This document shows positions 18,601 through 27,442 of a stretch of DNA of 64,000 nt, in pieces. The stretch is taken from contig NZ_CP029608.1 in NCBI RefSeq assembly GCF_003352185.1, positions 4,154,001-4,218,000 on the forward strand. Direction: 5' to 3'. Both the position numbers and the translations under genes were made by a program. The first letter of the stretch is position 1; every line of letters begins with the position of its first letter. The stretch comes from Pseudomonas kribbensis (GTDB taxonomy: Bacteria > Pseudomonadota > Gammaproteobacteria > Pseudomonadales > Pseudomonadaceae). The notes under the pieces are model-generated. The model did not search any database and was not told where the DNA came from. It worked only from the letters and a program-made list of their open reading frames with translations.

Positions 18601-20111
18601 GTGGTGATTTCCACCTGTTTGCCGGCCAGTTGCAGGTCACCGGCGCTGTCGATTTCGGCGCCTTCGGAGCGCAGCAGTGCAGCGGTTTGCAGGGCGATGT
18701 TGCCGCCCTTCAACTGGCTGGTGACGCTGCGCTGTTCTTCGCTGCTGCTGTCCCAATCGGCTTTCCACAGGTGTTTGCGGTGCTTGCCCTGATCGGTTTG
18801 CACATGGCTTTCAGTGGCGGCGGTCAGGCGCAGGTCGCCGCCGCTTTGCACGCTGAGGTTGTTTTTCGCTTCGACCTTGGCGGCCTTCAGTTCGGTGTCT
18901 TTGCCGGACGACAGTTGCGCGTCGCGGCTGGCAATGATCTGGCTGCCGTGCTGGCGCGAATCGCTGTCGGTCTTGGTGCGCTCGTAGGTTTCCCAGGTGA
19001 TGCCGATGGTGCTGTTGTTCCAGTTTTCGCGTTGTTCCTGGAGCTTGCGGCTTTCGACGGTGGTCAGGGTCAGGTTGCGCTTGGCATCGACCTTCACGTC
19101 GCGACCGCTGACATCGGTGGCAGCCAGCGTCAGGTCCTTGCCGCTGTGCAGGCCGACATCGCCCTGGCTGCTGCGAATGCCGGCGCGGGTCACGTCGAGG
19201 CTGTCCGGGATCGCCTGGCCGCTGACGCTCAGGTCGCCAGCCGAACGGATCTGTACACCGTCACGCCCGGCGACTTGCACCGCGCCAACCTTCACACCCG
19301 CGCCTTCAGCGGTGCTGACGATGTTGATGCGCCCGGCCTGCATCGCGCCGAACAGACTGGCGTCGATCCGTTGATCGGTGGTGTTGCCCGCCGGGTCCAC
19401 GGCTTTCACCTGGCCGCTGGAGTAGTCGATCTGATTACGCCCGACGGTGAGGTTCAGTTGATCACGTGCAGTGATCGCACCCTGGCTGTCGATACGTGGT
19501 GCGATCAGGTTGATCGAGCCTTCGCCGTTGCGCAGGCCGCCGCTCTGGATCTGCAACTGGCCGGTGGCGTCGCGGGTGCTCAAGGCTTGCAGCTTGCCGT
19601 CGTTCAGCTCGGGACGACCGACCACCAGATTGGCGTTCGGCGTGTTGATGAAACTGCCGCCGTTTACCGAAATGCCGTTCGGGTTGGCGAGTACATAGTC
19701 GGCGGCGCGGCCGAAAATTTCCTGGGCGCCGTTGATGGCCGACGGGTTGCGGCTGATCACTTCGTTGAGGATCACGCTCGCGGCCTGGCCCTGCAATTGC
19801 GGGTTGGCCGCCAGTTGCCCGGCAAGCTGCGATTGTCCGGCCTGCAAGGCGTTGTTCAGGACCAGGCCCTGGCGGTCGACGTTGTAGTCGAGGAACTGGT
19901 TATGCGACAGGCCCGAGCCGTTCGGCGCGACGATGTTGACGATGGGCACGCCGCCCTGGGTTTGCAGTTGCGCGGTGCCGCCGGGGCCGGGCGCGACCAC
20001 CACACCGCCGGCCATGGCGCCCGGCAGGTGAGCGACCAGGAACAGGCTGGCGATGGCCCAGCGCAGTTTGCCCCGTGGGGAAAGATGAAACGCAAAGGTA
20101 TTCATTGGCAT
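15642..20111 (-). CDS. Two-partner secretion exoprotein TpsA (filamentous haemagglutinin type)
   Basis: A 1489-residue secreted beta-helix protein. A signal peptide with extended N-region ends near residue 35. The TPS domain (about 36-255) carries the NPNGI hallmark at 143-147. The remainder is haemagglutinin-repeat sequence, with recurring units around SAGD, LSGG…VKAGGDV and DSSTHAKVD, and strong Ser/Thr/Gly/Asp content without cysteine clusters. It is exported to the cell surface by the TpsB partner encoded just upstream. The C terminus ends in repeat-like sequence with no VENN motif and no toxin domain, and no small immunity gene follows. It is therefore more likely an adhesin than a contact-dependent toxin. 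Confidence 0.85.
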   Translation of the reverse strand: MPMNTFAFHLSPRGKLRWAIASLFLVAHLPGAMAGGVVVAPGPGGTAQLQTQGGVPIVNIVAPNGSGLSHNQFLDYNVDRQGLVLNNALQAGQSQLAGQLAANPQLQGQAASVILNEVISRNPSAINGAQEIFGRAADYVLANPNGISVNGGSFINTPNANLVVGRPELNDGKLQALSTRDATGQLQIQSGGLRNGEGSINLIAPRIDSQGAITARDQLNLTVGRNQIDYSSGQVKAVDPAGNTTDQRIDASLFGAMQAGRINIVSTAEGAGVKVGAVQVAGRDGVQIRSAGDLSVSGQAIPDSLDVTRAGIRSSQGDVGLHSGKDLTLAATDVSGRDVKVDAKRNLTLTTVESRKLQEQRENWNNSTIGITWETYERTKTDSDSRQHGSQIIASRDAQLSSGKDTELKAAKVEAKNNLSVQSGGDLRLTAATESHVQTDQGKHRKHLWKADWDSSSEEQRSVTSQLKGGNIALQTAALLRSEGAEIDSAGDLQLAGKQVEITTATRTNRSSDNRYSGDLVGGGFFGKTGDADKGQTQHQGSKINAAGKLLVKADDVRISGSQVRGAKDASVFSDNGSLTIDGVQDTSHSNNHDKDSKFFGITKDESRQNSKDSTTVRSELASDSNLKLKSAKDIEVAGSTVKAGGSLTADAAGDVNVHSTQNTHDSSNSTQTRGFDAYAKEQTAEQYRAGVHYEDKSQTVTANDITQQSSSLSGGTVQVKAGGDVTLKGAEVKSTAGDTTLSGKNVSLLAEQDSHSTSTETRTTGGGFYYTGGLDRAGSGVDFSHSTSQDTTAKNTAQTTGVQSSGSLNINADKLTTEGAQLKSGNGLNVVANEVDNRAASNTESSTHSESNWSADIGANVEYKDIARPIAGAVKDVLGGKVPDKDALANLGQPNVGVDVAIGHASADKTGQSSNAVVSRFDGQTVDVKVGGTLHDQGTQYNASAGKVNISADKLVADAASNTHSSTEKSVDAKVDVRVYTKTGEDVNVAGSGAGGSSQSSKDSSAAVVGGYAGNQGVNINVTRDAQFEGSRFDGGQGGVSIKTGGDLALNQANDRQSSDSSSLRGNGSLTVGTLPGTDGTNVDLGAGFQLDHKGNQTTDTQAHVASLSGNGPVQLSSGGNQVQQGTKIDSAGAIDLKADGKLDLQAATDTHVATGSNLGGGLKAGGSKTSSEKSRDQGGNLSGNFNIGRVNENTQTLTGGQLNSQNGIALSGDSVRLQGTQVTAPNVSIDAQKGGFVQESAQSTDNRNNWNVALNAGGNLSKSTPTAADEKVSSDHGFNAGAKVGVDYLQGTTQQNSQIKADTVVLNSAGDASLSGARIDARNVSGNVAGDLSVESRQDSSTHAKVDVDLGLTAKKTPADDKGKLAGTDYKPTLKAEGEYAHKDSVKQASAISGSQGVNLTVGGATQLTGARISATEGKVDLGGSKVSSTDLSNRDYGVKAGLDLPHKTEENAPKVSLENGNLKVGPVTLSGHLDSQSLQAGIDEKG

Positions 20112-20205
20112 AAAAAACTCTCCATGTAGTGCGGCATCACGTTGCGCGTTGAGTTGAAGGCCACGGCTGTCGCGCTCAGGTCCGATGGCTGTTGTTCACT
20201 GACGT

Positions 20206-21933
20206 TCATATCTGTAATCCGACCCGCATCAGCCAGGTTTCAGGCTCGCGGTGCAGGCCGGTCGGGGTGTTCAGACTGCGTTGGTAATCGACATCCACCT
20301 GCAGGTTTTTCCAGCCCAGGTTGAGGCCGATACTGGCGCCGCTCAGGCGTTGAACCGGGGCGCCGTGATCGGCCTTGATCCAGCCGTGGTCGAGACCGAC
20401 ACGCGGGGTGAGCTGCACCGGCAAATCGCTGTGCAGCGGCAGGCGCAGAGTGTTGCGCCAGATCGCACCGCTGGCGCCGGACGCGCTGCTGACCCGGTAA
20501 CCGCGCACGGCGGAATCGTCGGTGCCGAGCAGTTGTTCGATGGCCGGCAGCGGATCAGGGCTGTACTGCACGTTCAGTTGGCTCTGCCATTGCCAGGCTT
20601 GCGCGCCGAACTGGCCGTTGCGCCATTGGCTGAGGCCGGCGCGGTACTTGCGAAACTGTGCCTTGGGCAGGTTCTTGACCTGATGATCGGCATCGTCGTC
20701 GGCACCGAGCCAGCGCAGGCCCTGGGCGTAGTTGAAATCCAGGTTCCACACCGCGCGGTCGAGCCAGAACAGATTGAGCCCGGCTTCGGCCACGGTCAGG
20801 GTCGGGCTCTGGATGCCGAGGCGAACGTTTTCCAGATAGCTGTCGACATCCTTGTGCGCCAGTTGCAGGTTGGCGCTGAGCTGATGGCTCTGATCACGCC
20901 ATAACACGCGGTCGGCGCGCAGGCTGAGCTGATCGGTGATGCCGGTGCTGTACAGCGTCGTGCCCGAAAGTTTGAACGGCGCACGGTATTCGGCGTGGCT
21001 GGCGAACGTACTGAACGTCCAGTAACCAAAAGGAATTGCGTAATAGAGGCTGGCGTTGCGGTTGTAGCGATCACCCTGGTTGAGGGTGTCGCTGGCACTC
21101 ACGCTCAACAGGTCGTTTAGTTCCAGCGGACTGTCGAGGCTCAGGCTCAGCGTGTTGCGATCGCGCCCGGTGCTGGCGCTGCCAAGGTTGTCGAAACCGG
21201 CGCCGAGGGCCCAGCGCGACTGCCCGGAGGTCCGTGAACGCAAGACGATTTTTGACGCGCCGGGCTGGCTGCCGGGGGCGATGTCAGCGGTCAGATCGAG
21301 GGAGCGCAGACGGTTCAACTGATCCAGGCCCTGCTCCAGATCCCGCAGATTCAGCGGCTTGCCGAGCATGCCCGGGAATGCGCCACCGAGAGACACCGGC
21401 AGGCTCTGGTCGGCCAGTTCGATGGACTCGATGTAGCCTTCGTCGATCAGGATATCCAGCGACTGCCCCGCCGCCGGCGCGCTGCTCAGATATGGCCGGC
21501 TGGCGATGTAGCCCTTCTCCACGTAGAGCGCGGTGATGGTCGCCAGCAGATGGTTGATCTGGCCGACGCCCATGCACGGCGCCAGCAGCGGTTTGATCCG
21601 GGCGTTGAGCTGGTCTTTGTCGATCAGCGTGACCCCGCCGATGCGCGTGCCGCTCAGGGGCCAGCAGCGTTCGTCGGGTTTGATCGAATCGGGAATGGCC
21701 GGGGTGGCAGGCGTCGGGCCGAACGCGCCGCGCTCCAGTTGCCGTTTGCGCTGTTCGAGTTGCAGTTGTTGCAGATCGCGCTGTTGCTGTTGCTGCTGGC
21801 GCAACACTTCCTGGCCTGGATTCGACAGTTCGGCGGCGAAAACGCTGGGCGCGCACACACTCAACAACAAGGCCGACAACAGCGGACGAGGCAGATAACT
21901 ACGACGAGAAACAGCGCGAATCGAATACGGCAC
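20206..21933 (-). CDS. TpsB outer-membrane transporter (ShlB/FhaC/HecB family)
   Basis: A 575-residue Omp85-superfamily transporter. It has a signal peptide (…SVFA|AEL), a Gln-rich N-terminal helix region (about residues 44-66), POTRA domains (RIGGVTLID…, and SIELADQSLP…), then a 16-strand barrel. The L6-loop motif VRGYR at 476-480 is intact. It begins with GTG behind AAGGA at 7-nt spacing; no in-frame ATG fits. It precedes tpsA by 94 bp on the same strand, the normal order for a two-partner system, and should export that protein. Confidence 0.88.
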   Translation of the reverse strand: MPYSIRAVSRRSYLPRPLLSALLLSVCAPSVFAAELSNPGQEVLRQQQQQQRDLQQLQLEQRKRQLERGAFGPTPATPAIPDSIKPDERCWPLSGTRIGGVTLIDKDQLNARIKPLLAPCMGVGQINHLLATITALYVEKGYIASRPYLSSAPAAGQSLDILIDEGYIESIELADQSLPVSLGGAFPGMLGKPLNLRDLEQGLDQLNRLRSLDLTADIAPGSQPGASKIVLRSRTSGQSRWALGAGFDNLGSASTGRDRNTLSLSLDSPLELNDLLSVSASDTLNQGDRYNRNASLYYAIPFGYWTFSTFASHAEYRAPFKLSGTTLYSTGITDQLSLRADRVLWRDQSHQLSANLQLAHKDVDSYLENVRLGIQSPTLTVAEAGLNLFWLDRAVWNLDFNYAQGLRWLGADDDADHQVKNLPKAQFRKYRAGLSQWRNGQFGAQAWQWQSQLNVQYSPDPLPAIEQLLGTDDSAVRGYRVSSASGASGAIWRNTLRLPLHSDLPVQLTPRVGLDHGWIKADHGAPVQRLSGASIGLNLGWKNLQVDVDYQRSLNTPTGLHREPETWLMRVGLQI

Positions 21934-22038
21934 TCAACATCCTTGCAATCAAATGGCTTAATGCCACCCCATCAATTGCAGTGATAGTCAGAGCCTTCCT
22001 ACACAAATGCAAGACGCTTCCTACATTGCTTACATTTC

Positions 22039-23172
22039 TTAAACAAATGCGTTTTTAGCACGGATCGCCAGCGATAACGCCAGCAAGTTGCAGATCATCA
22101 GGGTTTCCCCGAGGGCCTGAGACCACGCTGCCAACATCAATCCCACACCGATCAGCAGGTAATAAAACAGCCCCAGCAATGCACCGGCGGTGCCCAAACG
22201 ATCCGTGTAATTGCGCAAGGCTGCGCCGAGGATATTCGGGATTGCCATGCCGAACGCCAGTACCACAAGGAGCATCGGCAGCACGAACCAAACGTGCGCC
22301 TGCAGCAGCCACACGCCGATGCCACCGAGCAAACCGGTCAGCGCTGCCAGGCGAATCAACTGCAGCGGGCGGCAACCGATTTGCAGCAATTTCTTGTTAA
22401 ACCATGCTCCAAACCCTGAGGCCAACGCGAGCATCACGCCGCTGTAGCCGAACCACTCGCCGCTCAGGCCGAGACGTTCGAACTGGAAAGGTCCGAGGCT
22501 GTAATAGCTGAACAACGCAACGTTGAACGATGCAATCCACAGTGCCGAACGCCAGATACCGGGATCACGCAACATGTCGCCCATGGTTGCGAACAGGCCG
22601 ACGGAGGTCAGTTGCGACGGACGGGTTTCCGGCAGGTTGCGCCAACTCCAGATCCACAAGATCGATGCCAGCAGCAACAACGCAACGAGCACGCCGCGAT
22701 AGCCGAAGCCTTGAACCAGACTCGCCCCGCTGAACAGACCGATGGCCGGGCTGGCCGCCAGCGCCATGCCCACCAGAGAAAACACCTGGGCCAGTTCGGT
22801 CCCGCGAAAACGATCGCGCAATAAAGTCTGGGTCACCACCGAACCAACAGCAGCGCCGAATGCCGCCAGCACCTGGGTCATCAACAAGCCGTTGAAACTG
22901 CGAACGCTAAAGCCCAGCACGCAGGCAACCGCATAAATCGCCAGACCGGCGAGCATCGAAGGCCGCCGGCCAATCCGGTCACACACCCGCCCCCACGTCA
23001 CCACGCCAAAGGCAAACGCCAGGAAGTACACCGACAATGTCTGCGCCGCCACTTGCGGACCGACATCGAACGCCCGACCGATATCCCCCAGCGCCGGGCT
23101 GAACAACGTCTGGGCGATCTGCGGAAACATCAGCAGTGCAATCGCCAACATCAAAAACGTTCTATGGCTCAT
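22039..23172 (-). CDS. MFS multidrug efflux transporter (Bcr/CflA type)
   Basis: A 377-residue protein with about 12 membrane segments. The loop 2-3 motif GRVCDRIGRRPSMLAG is the classic MFS motif A, and TQTLLRDRFRG follows the fourth helix as in Bcr/CflA drug exporters. GGAG lies 8 nt before the ATG at 23172, so that start is preferred to the ATG two codons earlier. It is divergent from an AraC-family gene 97 bp away, which is probably its regulator. The pairing recalls NimR/NimT of E. coli. Exported compounds are unknown. Confidence 0.8.
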   Translation of the reverse strand: MSHRTFLMLAIALLMFPQIAQTLFSPALGDIGRAFDVGPQVAAQTLSVYFLAFAFGVVTWGRVCDRIGRRPSMLAGLAIYAVACVLGFSVRSFNGLLMTQVLAAFGAAVGSVVTQTLLRDRFRGTELAQVFSLVGMALAASPAIGLFSGASLVQGFGYRGVLVALLLLASILWIWSWRNLPETRPSQLTSVGLFATMGDMLRDPGIWRSALWIASFNVALFSYYSLGPFQFERLGLSGEWFGYSGVMLALASGFGAWFNKKLLQIGCRPLQLIRLAALTGLLGGIGVWLLQAHVWFVLPMLLVVLAFGMAIPNILGAALRNYTDRLGTAGALLGLFYYLLIGVGLMLAAWSQALGETLMICNLLALSLAIRAKNAFV

Positions 23173-23269
23173 CACCATGACTCCTCAACAAAAACGCCGG
23201 GGAGTTTAAAAAGCCGTGGCTGGCGTATTATCCAAACCCTGACAATTTATCGTTGAAATCGGACAACCC

Positions 23270-24034
23270 ATGGCCTGGCTCGAAGCCCACGACCGTTTTT
23301 ACCCGGATCGCTTCCCGGCGCCGGTAGTCGGCATCGCTTCCACCCTCGGCGATCACGACTCAGGCCTGCATCGGCACCAGCGCGGGCAACTGCTCTACAC
23401 CCGACAGGGCTGCACCCGCATTACGCTGGCGCAGCAGTTGTGTCTGCTGCCGCCGTCCCGGGCGGCGTGGATTCCCGGTGGCGTCACGCATCGGGCGGTG
23501 ATGCAGCAAAGCGTTGATTACCGCTCCATCTACCTGACGCCCGAGTTGTGCCGCGAACTGCCGCAACAGGTCTGCGTGATCGAGGTCAGCCCACTGCTGC
23601 GCGCGGTGCTGGAACCGATGGCAATTGCTGATTTCGGCACCGATTGGCAGCAGGGCAAATTCGTCCACTTGCTGGGGCTGTGCCTGAGTGAAATCCGCGA
23701 GGCGGCGCAGCAACCGATGCTCCTGCCTCTGCCCCGGGACAAACGTCTGGCGCCGCTTCTTGCCACACCCGAACAACTCCCCCCGGAGCTGCAAGTGCTT
23801 GAGCAACAGATCGGCGCCAGCAGCCGCACCATCGGCCGGATCTTCCAGCGCGAAACCGGCATGAGCTATCAGCAATGGCGCCAGCAGTGGCGACTGATGC
23901 GCGCCATGGAGTTGCTCGCCACCGGGCGCAATCTCGGCTATTGCGCGTTTGAACTGGGCTTCGCCAGCGACAGCGCATTCATTGCGTTCTTCAAATCCAT
24001 GACCGGCAGCACACCCGGCACCTGGCTCAGATAA
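23270..24034 (+). CDS. AraC-family regulator, NimR-like
   Basis: A 254-residue transcription factor. The N-terminal cupin has the HRHQRGQLLYTRQG motif (around residue 33); the C-terminal domain has two helix-turn-helices (GASSRTIGRIFQRETGMSY and CAFELGFASDSAFIAFFKSM). This is the short AraC class with an AraC-binding cupin typified by NimR/YeaM. The gene is divergent from the Bcr/CflA-like exporter and most likely regulates it from the shared 97-bp region. Confidence 0.8.
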   Translation: MAWLEAHDRFYPDRFPAPVVGIASTLGDHDSGLHRHQRGQLLYTRQGCTRITLAQQLCLLPPSRAAWIPGGVTHRAVMQQSVDYRSIYLTPELCRELPQQVCVIEVSPLLRAVLEPMAIADFGTDWQQGKFVHLLGLCLSEIREAAQQPMLLPLPRDKRLAPLLATPEQLPPELQVLEQQIGASSRTIGRIFQRETGMSYQQWRQQWRLMRAMELLATGRNLGYCAFELGFASDSAFIAFFKSMTGSTPGTWLR

Positions 24035-24087
24035 GCAACTGACGACCGGCGATAAAAATCAATTGCCACAAAATATTACTCGCGTCA

Positions 24088-24103
24088 TATTACAGCCGTA
24101 ATA
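24088..24103. promoter_or_regulatory. Candidate operator upstream of the EmrAB-like genes
   Basis: A 6-bp inverted repeat TATTAC-AGCC-GTAATA lies 27 bp before the membrane-fusion protein ATG, inside an AT-rich stretch that contains another TATTAC-like half (TATTACGCC at 24121). It could bind a repressor of the efflux pair. The binding protein is unknown. Confidence 0.35.
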
Positions 24104-24130
24104 ACACCCTCGCTTCGCAGGTATTACGCC

Positions 24131-25252
24131 ATGACCAGCATGCCCACCGTTGAACCCGACCTCGCCGTTCCGGTCAGCGCTCCCAAACCTCCCCTGCTCA
24201 AACGCCTGCTGTTGCCCACTGCGGGCCTGGCCGCGCTGGTGTTCGCCGGGCTGTATGCCGTGCATTGGTGGGGCACCGGACGCTTTCTCGAAGAAACCGA
24301 CGATGCCTACATCGGCGGCGATGTCACGGTGATCGGGCCGAAAGTCGCCGGTTACATCGAAGAGGTGCTGGTCAGCGACAACCAGTCCGTGAAAGCCGGC
24401 GACGTGCTGATCCGCCTCGACGCCCGCGACTACCGCGCCAATCTGGCCAAGGCCGAAGGCGCCGTCGCCGCCGAAGAAGCGCTGCTGGCCAACCTCGACG
24501 CCACTGAACAACTGCAACAGGCAGTGATCGGCCAGGCCCGCGCCGGCATCGATGCCGCCGGCGCCGAAACCGCCCGTTCCCGGGACGACAACGCACGCTA
24601 CAAACGTCTGGTCACCACCAATGCGGTTTCGGTGGAAGCCGCGCAACGGGCCGACGCCACCTTCAAAACTGCCCAAGCCCTGAGCGCCAAGGCCCAGGCC
24701 GAATTGCTCGCTGCGCAACGCCAACTCTCGGTGATCGAAACCCAGAAACAACAGGCCCGCGCCGCCCTCCAGCAAGCCCGGGCCGAACGGGATCTGGCGC
24801 AACTCAACCTCGGCTACACCGAACTGCGCGCCCCGGTCGACGGCGTGATCGGCAACCGTCGCGCGCGGGTCGGCGCTTATGCCCAGGCCGGTTCGCAACA
24901 GTTGTCGGTGGTGCCGGCCAGCGGTCTGTGGGTCGATGCCAATTTCAAGGAAGACCAGTTGGCGCGGATGAAACCGGGCCAGCGCGTGAGCATCCATGCC
25001 GACGTGTTGTCCGGCCAGGAATTCCATGGCCGCCTCGACAGCCTCGCACCGGCCACCGGTTCGCAGTTCAGTGTTCTGCCACCGGAAAACGCCACCGGTA
25101 ACTTCACCAAGATCGTCCAGCGGGTGCCGGTGCGGATTCTGCTCGACCCCGCCGACAGTGTGCTCGGCCATCTGCGTCCGGGCCTGTCGGTGACTGCGGA
25201 AGTTGACACTCGCGCCCAACCTGAAACCACCGCCGTGGCCAGCGCGCCATGA
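24131..25252 (+). CDS. HlyD/EmrA-type membrane fusion protein
   Basis: A 373-residue periplasmic adaptor. One N-terminal membrane segment (about residues 27-47), a split lipoyl/biotinyl domain (ETDDAYIGGDVTVIGPKVAGYI and LRAPVDGVIGNRRARVG), a long alpha-helical hairpin (about 95-235) and a beta-barrel domain are visible. With the DHA2 transporter encoded next it would span the periplasm to an outer-membrane channel. Its stop and the next start overlap (ATGA), so the two are translationally coupled. No TolC-like gene is nearby. Confidence 0.88.
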   Translation: MTSMPTVEPDLAVPVSAPKPPLLKRLLLPTAGLAALVFAGLYAVHWWGTGRFLEETDDAYIGGDVTVIGPKVAGYIEEVLVSDNQSVKAGDVLIRLDARDYRANLAKAEGAVAAEEALLANLDATEQLQQAVIGQARAGIDAAGAETARSRDDNARYKRLVTTNAVSVEAAQRADATFKTAQALSAKAQAELLAAQRQLSVIETQKQQARAALQQARAERDLAQLNLGYTELRAPVDGVIGNRRARVGAYAQAGSQQLSVVPASGLWVDANFKEDQLARMKPGQRVSIHADVLSGQEFHGRLDSLAPATGSQFSVLPPENATGNFTKIVQRVPVRILLDPADSVLGHLRPGLSVTAEVDTRAQPETTAVASAP

Positions 25253-26841
25253 GCCGCTCCCTCGCCGTCCCCGCGCAGCCGTTCAATGCCGCCGAGATGG
25301 CGACGGCGACCAAAGTGTTTGCCTTCGCCACGATGTGCATCGGCATGTTCATCGCGCTGCTGGACATCCAGATCGTCTCGGCCTCGCTGCGGGATATCGG
25401 CGGCGGACTGTCCGCCGGCACCGATGAAACGGCGTGGGTGCAGACCAGTTACCTGATCGCTGAGATCATCGTGATTCCGCTGTCGGGCTGGCTGTCGCGG
25501 GTGTTCTCCACGCGCTGGCTGTTCTGCGCCTCGGCAGTCGGCTTTACCCTCGCCAGCCTGTTGTGCGGCGCAGCCTGGAACATTCAGAGCATGATTGCCT
25601 TTCGGGCGCTGCAAGGGTTTCTCGGCGGCTCGATGATTCCGCTGGTGTTCACCACCGCATTCTTTTTCTTCACTGGCAAACAACGGGTGATTGCTGCCGC
25701 GACCATCGGCGCCGTGGCTTCGCTGGCGCCGACATTGGGCCCGGTCATCGGTGGCTGGATCACCGACATTTCGTCCTGGCACTGGCTGTTCTACATCAAC
25801 CTGGTGCCGGGGATTTTCGTCGCCGTGGCGGTGCCGATGCTGGTCAAGATCGACAAGCCGGAACTGTCGCTGCTCAAAGGTGCGGATTATCTGAGCATGG
25901 TGTTTCTGGCGCTGTTTCTCGGTTGCCTGGAATACACCCTCGAAGAAGGCCCGCGCTGGAACTGGTTCAGCGACCAAACGATTCTGACCACCGCGTGGAT
26001 CGGCGCCCTGGCTGGCGTGGCGTTTGTCGGCCGCACGCTGCACGTGGCCAATCCAATCGTCGATCTGCGCGCCCTCAAGGATCGCAATTTCGCCCTCGGC
26101 TGTTTCTTTTCCTTTGTCACCGGCATCGGCCTGTTCGCGACGATTTACCTGACGCCGTTGTTTCTCGGCCGGGTGCGCGGCTACGGCGCGCTGGACATTG
26201 GCCTGGCGGTTTTCTCCACCGGGGTGTTCCAGATCATGGCGATTCCGCTGTACGCCTTTCTGGCCAACCGACTCGACCTGCGCTGGATCATGATGGCGGG
26301 CCTGGCGTTGTTCGCGTTGTCGATGTGGGAGTTCAGTCCGATCACCCACGATTGGGGGGCCGGGCAGTTGATGTTGCCGCAAGCCTTGCGCGGGATTGCC
26401 CAGCAACTGGCGGTGCCGCCGGCGGTGACGTTGACATTGGGTGGGTTGGCGCCGGCACGGTTGAAGCACGCCTCGGGCCTGTTCAACCTGATGCGCAACC
26501 TGGGCGGTGCAATCGGGATTGCCGCGTGCGCGACCATTCTCAACGACCGCACCAACCTGCACTTCACCCGGTTGGCCGAGCATCTGAACAGCAGCAACGA
26601 AGCCTTGAATCAGTGGCTGGCCCAGGTCGGCGGCAACTTCGCCGCACTGGGTCAGAGCGGTGACGTCGGCATCACCGCCGGCCTGCATCAGTTATGGCTG
26701 CTGACCTACCGCGAGGCGCAGACCCAGACCTACGGCGATACGTTCCTGATGATCATGGTGTGCTTCGTGATCGCCACGGCGATGGTGCCCTTGATGCGCA
26801 AGGTGCAACCACCAGCCGCGCCGAGTGCCGATGCACATTGA
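25249..26841 (+). CDS. DHA2-family MFS efflux transporter (EmrB-like)
   Basis: A 530-residue protein with 14 predicted membrane segments, the DHA2 hallmark. LDIQIVSASLRDIGGGL in TM1 and GSMIPLVFTTAFFFF plus GAVASLAPTLGPVIGGWITD (motif C) in TM4-5 fit EmrB. It exports drugs or aromatic compounds by proton antiport with the adaptor encoded upstream. The ATG overlaps the adaptor stop by 4 bp. Its stop lies 5 bp from the convergent AhpD-like gene. Confidence 0.87.
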   Translation: MSRSLAVPAQPFNAAEMATATKVFAFATMCIGMFIALLDIQIVSASLRDIGGGLSAGTDETAWVQTSYLIAEIIVIPLSGWLSRVFSTRWLFCASAVGFTLASLLCGAAWNIQSMIAFRALQGFLGGSMIPLVFTTAFFFFTGKQRVIAAATIGAVASLAPTLGPVIGGWITDISSWHWLFYINLVPGIFVAVAVPMLVKIDKPELSLLKGADYLSMVFLALFLGCLEYTLEEGPRWNWFSDQTILTTAWIGALAGVAFVGRTLHVANPIVDLRALKDRNFALGCFFSFVTGIGLFATIYLTPLFLGRVRGYGALDIGLAVFSTGVFQIMAIPLYAFLANRLDLRWIMMAGLALFALSMWEFSPITHDWGAGQLMLPQALRGIAQQLAVPPAVTLTLGGLAPARLKHASGLFNLMRNLGGAIGIAACATILNDRTNLHFTRLAEHLNSSNEALNQWLAQVGGNFAALGQSGDVGITAGLHQLWLLTYREAQTQTYGDTFLMIMVCFVIATAMVPLMRKVQPPAAPSADAH

Positions 26842-26845
26842 CCGA

Positions 26846-27286
26846 TCAGGCTTGTGGGGTTTTGCGAAAGCCCACGGCCAGACGGTTCCAGCTGTTGATG
26901 GTGCTGATCGCCACGGTCAGGTCGACCATTTCTTTTGGCGAGAACTGGGCAGCGACGGCTTCGTAATCTTCGTCCGGAGCGTGGGTCAGGCTCAGTTGGG
27001 TCAGGGACTCGGTCCACAGCAGCGCGGCGCGTTCGCGGTCGGTGAAGAATGGCGCTTCACGCCAGGCCGTCACGGCGAACAGGCGACGTGGAGTTTCGCC
27101 GCCCTTGATCGCGTCTGCGGTGTGCATGTCGATGCAGAACGCGCAGCCGTTGATTTGCGAGGCGCGCAGTTTCACCAGTTCGATCAGGGTCTTTTCCAGC
27201 GGCAGTTTCGAGACGGCGGTTTCCAGGGCGATCATCGCTTTCAGGGCATCTGGGGAAGCGGTGTAGAAATCGGCACGAGGTTTCAT
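26846..27286 (-). CDS. AhpD-like / carboxymuconolactone decarboxylase family protein
   Basis: A 146-residue all-helical protein. The redox motif CAFCIDMH (Cys-x2-Cys-x3-His, around residue 48) following LIELVKLRASQINGC is the signature of the AhpD/CMD fold, used as a peroxidase-linked reductase. A GGAG ribosome site precedes the ATG. Its physiological partner is not evident; it stands alone between efflux genes and a sigma-factor operon. Confidence 0.85.
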   Translation of the reverse strand: MKPRADFYTASPDALKAMIALETAVSKLPLEKTLIELVKLRASQINGCAFCIDMHTADAIKGGETPRRLFAVTAWREAPFFTDRERAALLWTESLTQLSLTHAPDEDYEAVAAQFSPKEMVDLTVAISTINSWNRLAVGFRKTPQA

Positions 27287-27442
27287 GGTGGTTCTCCGGG
27301 GCGAGTGAATGTGTGGCTACGTTAGTCCCGGGGCGGGGCCAAACAAATAGCCAATCTCCCGGAAGACGGGTAGGCCACTCCTTTCTGGCGCCAGAAAAGA
27401 AAGTGCAACAGGGCAATTGCCAGCGCTCGTTCCGCGCCACTA

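Noticed and set aside
15666..20129. A 1487-residue open frame antisense to tpsA
   Set aside because: It is the mirror of a repetitive, GC-rich coding sequence; it has no ribosome site, signal peptide or protein-like composition, while the opposite strand has a TPS domain.
24877..26688. A 603-residue open frame antisense to the EmrAB-like genes
   Set aside because: It has a His/Arg/Gln-rich shadow composition; the sense strand encodes a clear DHA2 transporter.
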